Of a DNA stretch of 5,699 bases, positions 1 through 4,857 are shown in pieces. Source of the DNA: Bacillota bacterium (lineage in GTDB: Bacteria > Bacillota_A > Clostridia > Lutisporales > Lutisporaceae); contig JAKJBT010000097.1 in NCBI GenBank assembly GCA_022706865.1, positions 1-5,699 of the forward strand, written 5' to 3'. The position numbers and the translations under genes were made by a program. The stretch's first letter is position 1, and every line of letters starts with the position of its first letter. A model generated the notes under the pieces. It was not told where the DNA came from. It made no database searches and was given only the letters and a program-made list of their open reading frames with translations.

Positions 1-1
1 T

Positions 2-64
2 TCTAATTTTTTAAAGCAGAACCGACAGGGCTTAGGTGGATGTTTTGCGCCTTTTGGTAAGTAG
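2..64 (+). other. possible 3' end of an unidentified rightward reading frame (partial)
   Basis: Frame 2 is open from the left edge for 20 codons and ends in TAG at 62-64, giving a Gly/Phe-rich tail that ends GGCFAPFGK. I do not recognise the family. The opposite strand is also open from about 92 to the left edge and contains a CRFC (CxxC) motif, but it has no ATG, GTG or TTG start, so neither strand can be assigned from so little sequence. Either could be the end of a neighbouring gene or a remnant of a mobile element. The gap 65-122 up to the ccdA stop holds only AT-rich sequence, with no clear terminator on either strand. Confidence 0.2.
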
Positions 65-122
65 TAAAAAACAAATGAATTCTTACTTATTTATCTCTTG
101 ACATAACACCGCTGGACTCTGA

Positions 123-827
123 TTAAAAATTAAAAAAATCAAAATACCGGCTTAGTGCCGCAATCCTGTTTGTAAAGATGAGTATACCCATTAGTATGAG
201 CAAAACTCCGCTTATAATCGATATGGTATTCAAGTGTCCTGATATTCTCCTGAAATACCCGCTGAAGCTTCCGATAGCATAAGCAGTTAGTATAAATGGT
301 ACCGCCAGCCCTAAAGAATATGCTGCAAGCAGCAGTATTCCCATGGTTATTGTTTCCATGCTGCCGGCATATATGAGTATCGATGCCAGTATAGGGCCTA
401 CACAGGGAGTCCAGCCTGCTGCAAAGGCCATTCCTATGAATACCGAGCTTATATTCCTGCCCAGCTTTTCAAATGGTACAAGCCTTTTTTCGTAATACAG
501 TGTCTTTATCTTAAAAAGCCCTGTAATGTGTATTCCAAACAGTACTATAAGAGTACCGCCGATTTTCCTGAAAGTATCCATATTTCCGGTAAACAGCCTG
601 CCTATGGAGGTTATTGAGGCTCCCATTGCTATGAATACCAGAGAAAAGCCCAGAACAAACCCCAGGGATTTATACAGGGCATAAAGCCTTGACCTTCCGG
701 TATTAAGATCAGCAATGGCAGACCCGGTAATATAAGTTATATAGGCGGGTACCAGAGGCAGCACGCATGGGGAAAGAAAGGACAGAAGCCCTGCCGAAAA
801 AGCCAATATCAGCGATACGTTGCTCAA
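123..827 (-). CDS. ccdA: CcdA/DsbD-family thiol-disulfide electron carrier (cytochrome c biogenesis-type membrane protein)
   Basis: Polytopic membrane protein that passes reducing equivalents from cytoplasmic thioredoxin across the membrane to extracytoplasmic thiol proteins (ResA, StoA or other TlpA-type proteins). With the TTG start the protein is 234 aa, the usual size for stand-alone CcdA. Six hydrophobic segments are visible (about residues 4-28, 56-76, 86-106, 127-150, 160-185, 201-219). The two signature Pro-Cys motifs are intact: SPCVLPLVPAY (Cys21, TM1) and GWTPCVGPIL (Cys142, TM4); these cysteines form the membrane redox pair in the family. A longer reading from GTG at 834-836 is possible, but that GTG is part of the Shine-Dalgarno AGGTGATT, so TTG at 825-827 is preferred. 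No thioredoxin-like partner follows within the 122 bases before the window edge. The gene is divergent from the CoA-disulfide reductase and shares its putative operator type, suggesting a role in sulfur or thiol redox rather than only cytochrome c maturation. Confidence 0.93.
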   Translation of the reverse strand: MSNVSLILAFSAGLLSFLSPCVLPLVPAYITYITGSAIADLNTGRSRLYALYKSLGFVLGFSLVFIAMGASITSIGRLFTGNMDTFRKIGGTLIVLFGIHITGLFKIKTLYYEKRLVPFEKLGRNISSVFIGMAFAAGWTPCVGPILASILIYAGSMETITMGILLLAAYSLGLAVPFILTAYAIGSFSGYFRRISGHLNTISIISGVLLILMGILIFTNRIAALSRYFDFFNF

Positions 828-830
828 TTG

Positions 831-838
831 AATCACCT
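831..838 (-). promoter_or_regulatory. ribosome binding site that decides the ccdA start
   Basis: On the minus strand AGGTGATT matches the anti-Shine-Dalgarno complement (AGGTGATC) at seven of eight positions. It ends 3 nt before TTG 827-825; measured from the AGG core the spacing is normal. The in-frame GTG at 836-834 lies inside this element and has no SD of its own, so TTG is the likelier initiator. Confidence 0.65.
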
Positions 839-856
839 GCGCTCAAATTTAATATG

Positions 857-872
857 TACCCCCCATAGGTAT
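857..872. promoter_or_regulatory. putative CsoR/CstR-type operator, ccdA side
   Basis: TACCCCCCATAGGTAT, a pseudo-palindrome (TACC...GGTA arms) with a C-tract. It is identical at 14 of 16 positions to the site at 986-1001 in front of the divergent gene. It starts about nine bases downstream of the ccdA -10 hexamer, so it covers or directly follows the predicted start of transcription, a position suited to repression. C/G-tract pseudo-palindromes flanked by AT are the known operator style of CsoR-family repressors (copper CsoR, persulfide CstR). Assignment to CstR is inferred from the target genes; no regulator gene is in the window. Confidence 0.62.
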
Positions 873-880
873 GTGTTTAT

Positions 881-910
881 ATTATATCATAAATGTGAAG
901 GATTTATGAA
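881..910 (-). promoter_or_regulatory. predicted sigma-A promoter of ccdA
   Basis: On the minus strand a perfect TATAAT (886-881) is preceded by TTCATA (910-905; 4 of 6 to consensus) with an 18-bp spacer. The start would fall near 874, immediately before the operator at 872-857, leaving a leader of roughly 45 nt to the TTG start. The -35 is weak, so basal activity may be modest. Confidence 0.55.
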
Positions 911-949
911 GAGGGTATTGATTTATTGCACAAAATAATTGCAAAAATG

Positions 950-978
950 TTGACAACCGTTAAGTATGGAAATATAAT
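950..978 (+). promoter_or_regulatory. consensus sigma-A promoter of the CoA-disulfide reductase gene
   Basis: TTGACA (950-955) and TATAAT (973-978) both match the consensus perfectly and are separated by the ideal 17 bp. The start of transcription should be near 985, giving a leader of about 83 nt. Such a strong promoter normally implies a repressor, and a perfect inverted repeat (984-1002) lies over the predicted +1. Confidence 0.88.
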
Positions 979-983
979 ATATG

Positions 984-1002
984 TATACCCCCCGTGGGTA
1001 TA
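984..1002. promoter_or_regulatory. putative CsoR/CstR-type operator, reductase side
   Basis: TATACCCCCCGTGGGTATA: perfect 7-bp inverted arms (TATACCC / GGGTATA) around CCCGT. It starts six bases after the -10 hexamer and covers the expected +1, the classic place for a repressor site. It is the near twin of 857-872 (14 of 16 over the shared core). The ATACCC...GGGTAT architecture resembles operators of the CsoR/CstR family. The CstR (persulfide) reading is favoured because the gene controlled is a CoA-persulfide/disulfide reductase with a rhodanese domain and no copper genes are present; this is inference. Confidence 0.7.
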
Positions 1003-1067
1003 TAAATTAAAGTATATAAATTTATGCATATATGCAGTGCGATATAAAAATACAGGGAGGCATGGAT

Positions 1068-2744
1068 ATGAGCAAAAAGGTACTCATAGTAGGAGGAGTT
1101 GCAGGGGGAGCCTCTGCAGCCGCAAGGCTCAGGAGAATGGATGAGAAGGCAGAGATAATAATGTTTGAGAAGGGGATGTATATTTCCTTTGCCAATTGCG
1201 GCCTTCCCTATTATATAGGAGGGGCAATAAAAGAGAGGAAGAATCTTTTGGTGCAGACTGCAGAAGCTATGAAGGCCCGATTTAATATAGATGTGAAAGA
1301 GCTTTCGGAGGTAACAAAAATAGACAGGCATCGAAAGGTAGTTGAAGTCAGGAACATAAAAGACGGAAGCATCTATGAGGAAAGCTATGATGTGCTTGTG
1401 CTTTCACCGGGCGCTTCTCCTGTTAAACCGCCTATACCTGGCATAGACAGCCCAAACATATATACCTTGAGAGATATTCCCGACACCGATTCAATCAAGA
1501 GCTTTCTTGATGAGAAAAAGCCGCAGAATGCAGTTGTAGTGGGAGGAGGCTTCATAGGCTTGGAGATGGCAGAGAATCTTCATAGTGCAGGCTTGAAGGT
1601 TGACATTGTTGAGGCTCTTGACCAGGTCATGGCACCTTTGGATTATGAAATGGCTGCCATAGTTCATAATCATATAAGGAGCAAGGGCTGCGGACTTCAC
1701 CTTAAGGACGGGGTTAAGGCTTTTGAACCTGAAGGAAACAGGACAGTTGTGGTATTGCAAAGCGGTAAGAGAATACCTGCGGATATGATAATACTCTCTA
1801 TAGGCGTAAAGCCCAATAACACGCTGGCAAGGGAGGCGGGCCTTGAAATAGGGGTCACCGGAGGGATTAAGGTGAATGAGTATCTGCAGACCTCCGATCC
1901 GAATATATACGCTTTGGGAGATGCTGTTGAAGTAACAGACTACATAAGCGGCAACCCGGCATTGATACCCCTTGCAGGACCTGCAAACAAGCAGGGAAGA
2001 ATAGTTGCGGACAATATTGCGGGACGCAGGGAAACTTATAAAGGAACACAAGGAACGGCAATTGCAAAGGTGTTTGATATGGCTGCGGCATCAACAGGAG
2101 TTAATGAGAAGACCCTTAAGAAGCTTGGCAAAGAATTGGGGAAAGACTATATTACTACTATCACACACTCAGCTTCCCACGCAGGCTATTATCCGGGAGG
2201 GAGCGCAATGGCGATAAAGCTTATCTATACCCTTCAGGGCAGGGTATTGGGTGCTCAGATAGCAGGATACGACGGCGTGGATAAGAGGATAGATGATATT
2301 GCGATAGCAGTAAGGCACAGGATGACGGTACATGATCTGCAGGAGTTTGAGCTTGCTTATGCTCCGCCTTTCTCATCCGCAAAAGATCCTGTAAACATGG
2401 CCGGTTATGTCGGAAGCAACGTTTTAAACGGGGATGTCAAGGTGGCTTACTGGTATGAGGCAATGAATGCGGATATGAGCCGGACATTTCTTCTGGATGT
2501 GCGGGAGCCTTCCGAATACCAGATGGGACATATCCCCAATGCGGTAAATATTCCCCTGGATCAAATAAGAAGCAGGCTTAAGGAGATACCCAAGGACAAA
2601 GAGATTATTGTCAATTGCCGGGTGGGCTTGCGTTCTTATATAGGAGTAAGGATAATGATGCAGAACGGCTTCGATAATGTAAGGAATCTGAGCGGCGGCT
2701 ATAAGACGTACAGCGCAGTGGAAGCAGATATGAAAAGCATTTGA
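1068..2744 (+). CDS. cdr: CoA-disulfide/CoA-persulfide (NADH-dependent polysulfide) reductase with C-terminal rhodanese domain
   Basis: Flavoprotein of the CoADR-RHD/Npsr group, known to reduce CoA disulfide and CoA-persulfide or polysulfide with NAD(P)H, releasing CoA and sulfide in the cytoplasm. The 558-aa protein shows in order: an N-terminal FAD loop (GGVAGG, 9-14); the single active cysteine in SFANCGLPYY (Cys44, equivalent to Cys43 of S. aureus CoADR); an NAD(P)H-binding GGGFIGLEMAE (159-169); the second FAD motif IYALGDA (280-286); the dimerisation domain with YYPGG (374-378) and YAPPFSSAKDPVN (431-443), which carry the conserved tyrosines; and a rhodanese domain (about 473-555) with DVREPSEY and active loop CRVGLRS (Cys517). 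Both catalytic cysteines are intact, so persulfide may pass from the rhodanese to the reductase. ATG 1068 is chosen because GGGAGG (1055-1060) lies 7 nt upstream; ATG 1032 has no SD and ATG 1062 is too close. Transcription starts from a strong promoter under a putative persulfide-type operator. No strong terminator follows. Confidence 0.95.
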   Translation: MSKKVLIVGGVAGGASAAARLRRMDEKAEIIMFEKGMYISFANCGLPYYIGGAIKERKNLLVQTAEAMKARFNIDVKELSEVTKIDRHRKVVEVRNIKDGSIYEESYDVLVLSPGASPVKPPIPGIDSPNIYTLRDIPDTDSIKSFLDEKKPQNAVVVGGGFIGLEMAENLHSAGLKVDIVEALDQVMAPLDYEMAAIVHNHIRSKGCGLHLKDGVKAFEPEGNRTVVVLQSGKRIPADMIILSIGVKPNNTLAREAGLEIGVTGGIKVNEYLQTSDPNIYALGDAVEVTDYISGNPALIPLAGPANKQGRIVADNIAGRRETYKGTQGTAIAKVFDMAAASTGVNEKTLKKLGKELGKDYITTITHSASHAGYYPGGSAMAIKLIYTLQGRVLGAQIAGYDGVDKRIDDIAIAVRHRMTVHDLQEFELAYAPPFSSAKDPVNMAGYVGSNVLNGDVKVAYWYEAMNADMSRTFLLDVREPSEYQMGHIPNAVNIPLDQIRSRLKEIPKDKEIIVNCRVGLRSYIGVRIMMQNGFDNVRNLSGGYKTYSAVEADMKSI

Positions 2745-2768
2745 CTATATTTGTTTTTATAGTAAAAT
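2741..2768 (+). promoter_or_regulatory. predicted sigma-A promoter of the coiled-coil gene
   Basis: TTGACT (2741-2746, overlapping the TGA stop of the reductase gene) and TAAAAT (2763-2768) are each one base from consensus, with a 16-bp spacer. The predicted start near 2775 gives a leader of about 78 nt. A second TATAAT occurs at 2796-2801 but has no matching -35. Read-through from the reductase gene remains possible. Confidence 0.5.
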
Positions 2769-2852
2769 TAATGTAATACAATTATTTTGGAAATTTATAA
2801 TGTTCTTCATGACATGCGGATGGAAATGCTGTAAGAAATGGAGAGAATACCT

Positions 2853-3451
2853 ATGGGCAAAGACATTGATTTTAAAGACAATATTGTAAAAAGAAATAAA
2901 ATTCCGATACTTATCTACGTACCGGAATGGATACAACTGTTTTCCGGAAATAAGTCCAGGAATATGCAAAAAATTATCTCCGGATTGGAAGTGCTTATTG
3001 CCAGAAATAAGGAATGCGATTCCGAGTTATATAATCTGGAAAAAAGAAAAAAAACAGTTATGAATAAAATACTATATCTTTCAAAAGATATAAATGAAAA
3101 CAACAACAAGACTGCCTTATCCAAAATGGCGGAAGCGGAGAAAGAAATACTTGAAATTAACAAGAAGATCCCGGTACTCTTAGAAGAACTGGAATCTATC
3201 CCTGAACGAATTAATGATATGAATACACAGCTTCTGAAGGAAACAATTAAGAAGGCTTATGAGCTTATAAAAGAGAGCCGTTCGGAGGCAGAGAAGTGCC
3301 AGGTGCAGGTGAACGATCTCAGACAGAAGCTGGCGGAATTGATACAGAGAAAGGTGGATATGGAGGAAAGGGTAAACAAGCTGTATTTATTTATACATGG
3401 AATGATTGGAGCGGACGAGATGGAAAGTCTGGATGAGAGTTTTCTGCCATA
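2853..3451 (+). CDS. uncharacterised coiled-coil cytoplasmic protein
   Basis: I do not recognise a named family. The 199-aa product (stop codon TAG at 3450-3452) has no signal peptide, membrane segment or Cys/His metal motif. Residues 1-30 form a short mixed segment with a hydrophobic-aromatic stretch (IPILIYVPEWIQLF, 17-30) that may be a docking or folded element. From about 36 to 180 it is highly charged (Glu/Lys-rich) and heptad-like, predicting two or more long helices in a coiled coil, broken near the Asn-rich stretch at 81-85 and near Pro107/Pro117. The tail is acidic (ADEMESLDESFLP). The start at ATG 2853 is preferred because GGAGAG (2840-2845) lies 7 nt upstream; ATG 2838 is in frame but has only a weak SD. 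It has its own promoter and a strong terminator, so it is probably monocistronic and not tied functionally to either neighbour. A structural or adaptor role is possible but unsupported. Confidence 0.85.
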
Positions 3452-3460
3452 GGAGTATAT

Positions 3461-3503
3461 AGGGTTGATTCTGCTGCAGCGGCGGAATTGACCTTTGTTT
3501 TTT
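3461..3503 (+). terminator. strong Rho-independent terminator after the coiled-coil gene
   Basis: A 14-bp RNA stem (3463-3476 with 3480-3493, including four G-U pairs) closes a 3-nt CAG loop and is followed directly by a U-rich run (3494-3503, nine T of ten). It starts 10 bases after the TAG stop. It separates the coiled-coil gene from acpS. Confidence 0.9.
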
Positions 3504-3558
3504 AATATAATGTACTATCTGCGAGAGGATATAGGATTTTATTGTAGAATATATAAAA

Positions 3559-3586
3559 TTAAAGTGTATTATAAATGTGCTATAAT
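3559..3586 (+). promoter_or_regulatory. possible extended -10 promoter before acpS
   Basis: TGCTATAAT (3578-3586) is a perfect extended -10 element; the best upstream hexamer is TTAAAG (3559-3564, 3 of 6, 16-bp spacer). The predicted +1 near 3593 would fall inside the acpS Shine-Dalgarno (GGGAG, 3589-3593), which fits badly with normal initiation. Other AT-rich -10-like hexamers upstream (3552-3557, 3567-3572) could serve instead. The exact promoter is therefore uncertain, although one is needed after the terminator. Confidence 0.35.
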
Positions 3587-3600
3587 ACGGGAGTGATATG

Positions 3601-4047
3601 ATGATATTCGGTATAGGGACTGATATTATTGAAATAAAAAGAATTAAGAAGGCTATATCCAGAAGCCCGAGATTTATTGAAAGATTATTCACTGAACAGG
3701 AGCTGGAATTTTACAAAAAAAAAGATATGAAAGCGCAGCATATTGCGGGAGGTTTTTCTGCAAAGGAAGCTGTGCTTAAAGCACTGGGAACGGGATTAAG
3801 GGGTTTTAGGTGGAAGGATATCGAAATCCTGAGAGGCCCGATTGGAAAGCCCATAGTTCGTTTTGAGGGCAATGTCAAACAGTTTATAGAGGATAACGGA
3901 ATCGGGATAATACATGTAACCATATCCCATTCCAAGGACTTTGCTACTGCTACTGCAATAGCGGAAGTTTCCATGGAAAGGGAAGGCATGGTTATTGAGG
4001 ATTTATTTTTTCAAAGCCGTGAAGAGACAAGGAAGAATATTCATTAA
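3601..4047 (+). CDS. acpS: holo-[acyl-carrier-protein] synthase (4'-phosphopantetheinyl transferase, AcpS type)
   Basis: Transfers the 4'-phosphopantetheine arm of CoA to the conserved serine of apo-ACP, activating fatty acid synthesis in the cytoplasm. Family motifs are clear: N-terminal GIGTDIIEIKRI with the Mg-binding Asp8; the central FSAKEAVLKALGTG with Glu56, the second metal ligand; GKPIVRF (82-88); and the C-terminal VTISHSKDFATATAIAE (106-122). The core ends near residue 122, the usual AcpS length, but the frame continues for a charged tail of about 26 residues (to 148) with no recognised motif. ATG 3601 is preferred over ATG 3598: GGGAG (3589-3593) is then 7 nt away rather than 4, and the protein begins MIFGIGTD as is typical for AcpS. 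The NAD(P)H-hydrate epimerase/dehydratase gene (nnr) that often follows acpS in Clostridia and Bacilli is absent; the GerS-like lipoprotein follows after 63 bp. Confidence 0.95.
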   Translation: MIFGIGTDIIEIKRIKKAISRSPRFIERLFTEQELEFYKKKDMKAQHIAGGFSAKEAVLKALGTGLRGFRWKDIEILRGPIGKPIVRFEGNVKQFIEDNGIGIIHVTISHSKDFATATAIAEVSMEREGMVIEDLFFQSREETRKNIH

Positions 4048-4060
4048 TAAAAAAAAATCA

Positions 4061-4068
4061 CATACAAT
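4061..4068 (+). promoter_or_regulatory. candidate sigma-E-type -10 element upstream of the lipoprotein gene
   Basis: CATACAAT matches exactly the -10 consensus used by the mother-cell sporulation sigma factor sigma-E in Bacillus (CATACAnT). A good -35-like GAATATT occurs at 4035-4041, but the 19-bp gap is longer than the usual ~14, so the assignment is weak. As a sigma-A alternative, TACAAT (4063-4068) has only TTCATT (4040-4045) upstream. If neither works, the gene is co-transcribed with acpS, since there is no terminator between them. Confidence 0.28.
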
Positions 4069-4110
4069 AATGTATAAATAATACGATATGGAATAACAGG
4101 AGGGCATTTT

Positions 4111-4857
4111 GTGTATCGTAGGATTATTTGCGTGCTTATTATTGTATGTGTATGTCTTACCGGCTGCGGAATAATAAAGCAAAAAAAGAACTTCGAGGAA
4201 GCCGGCAGGAGGTTCTTGAAGCTGGAAACCTATACCTGCGATGTTGTTATGAAGGTCACAAATAATATAAGTACAATGGAATACAGGCTGAAGCATTCCT
4301 ATAAAAGCCCGGACAAGTACAGGGTAGAAGTTTTGGCACCGGAAGAGCTTCAAGGACAAGTGACTATATACAACGGCCGCAGCTCTTATATATATCATCC
4401 CGGAATAAATCAGTATTTTGTAACTGAAGATTTCTCAGGGTCAATGGAGTATAACAGCTTTATAGGTTCTTTTATGGAACATATCAGAAAAGCCGGTGAA
4501 ATAAGAATCAGCTATGAGAAATATGGGGATAAGGAGTGCATTGTTGCAGAATTTGAGATCCCTGAACCGAACAGATACATGCATGTTGAAAAGCTTTGGA
4601 TTGACAGGTCGGAAATTGTGCCCCTAAGAGCGGAAATATACGGAAGTGACGGCAAAACATACGTAGAGATATCTTATGATAATTTTGTCTATAATCCCAG
4701 ATTGGAAGACGGGGATTTTGAGATTATACGAGAAAATTCTATGAAATTACAGGAGATGAGTAAAAATGTACGATCTGAAGAAAATCAGAGCTGCATGGGT
4801 GGAAGTGGATCTGGATGCTCTTGCCCACAATATGAGGGAAATAAGGAGGCTTGCTAA
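4111..4857 (+). CDS. GerS-like lipoprotein with LolA/RseB-type fold
   Basis: Exported lipoprotein of 248 aa. A GTG start is well placed 6 nt after AGGAGGG (4098-4104). Residues 1-18 form a type II signal peptide with lipobox LTGC, making Cys19 the lipidated N-terminus anchored to the outer face of the membrane. About residues 28-215 read as alternating beta strands of the LolA/MucB-RseB superfamily (outer-membrane lipoprotein-sorting-like), with the typical pattern YKSPDKYRVEVLAPEELQGQ, YNGRSSYIYHPGINQYFV and EKLWIDRSEIVPLRAEIY (short excerpts). In C. difficile a lipoprotein of this kind, GerS, lies just upstream of alr2 and is needed with the amidase CwlD for cortex modification and germination; the same gene order here supports a GerS-like role, but that is inference from synteny and fold. 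The last 30 codons (219-248) overlap alr in another frame and encode a Gly/Ser-rich tail with four cysteines, unlike the rest of the protein; a frameshift near 4720-4761 may have removed the original stop. Confidence 0.85.
   Translation: MYRRIICVLIIVCVCLTGCGIIKQKKNFEEAGRRFLKLETYTCDVVMKVTNNISTMEYRLKHSYKSPDKYRVEVLAPEELQGQVTIYNGRSSYIYHPGINQYFVTEDFSGSMEYNSFIGSFMEHIRKAGEIRISYEKYGDKECIVAEFEIPEPNRYMHVEKLWIDRSEIVPLRAEIYGSDGKTYVEISYDNFVYNPRLEDGDFEIIRENSMKLQEMSKNVRSEENQSCMGGSGSGCSCPQYEGNKEAC

Noticed and set aside
98..126. TTGACA at 98-103 as a rightward promoter
   Set aside because: The bases 16-18 bp downstream (GATTAA) are not a credible -10, and it would point antisense into ccdA.
857..1002. The C-tract repeats as copper CsoR operators
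   Set aside because: Possible by sequence alone, but no copper transporter, chaperone or CsoR gene is visible and both targets are thiol/persulfide enzymes; kept only as the second choice.
1032..1067. Start of the reductase at ATG 1032
   Set aside because: It has no Shine-Dalgarno and adds 12 residues before the FAD loop that the family lacks; ATG 1068 has GGGAGG at ideal spacing.
960..1331. Minus-strand open frame across the promoter and start of the reductase gene, plus a short plus-strand frame 926-1144
   Set aside because: Both lie over the operator, promoter and the well-supported flavoprotein start; compositions are Tyr/Ile/Cys-rich and low-complexity, with no SD.
1491..2217. Open frames inside the reductase gene (minus 1491-2051 and 1867-2094; plus 2005-2217)
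   Set aside because: They are out-of-frame shadows of a gene with intact catalytic motifs throughout.
2744..2763. Hairpin ACTATA/TATAGT after the reductase stop as a terminator
   Set aside because: Only six A/T-dominated pairs with an 8-nt loop and no U-run after it; the same bases read better as a promoter.
2757..3692. Minus-strand frames 2757-2969, 2915-3163 and 3387-3692
   Set aside because: Antisense to the coiled-coil gene, the strong terminator and the acpS start; no ribosome binding sites or family-like composition.
3711..4398. Minus-strand frames 3711-3989 and 4003-4398
   Set aside because: Antisense to acpS and to the lipoprotein signal peptide region; no recognisable motifs.
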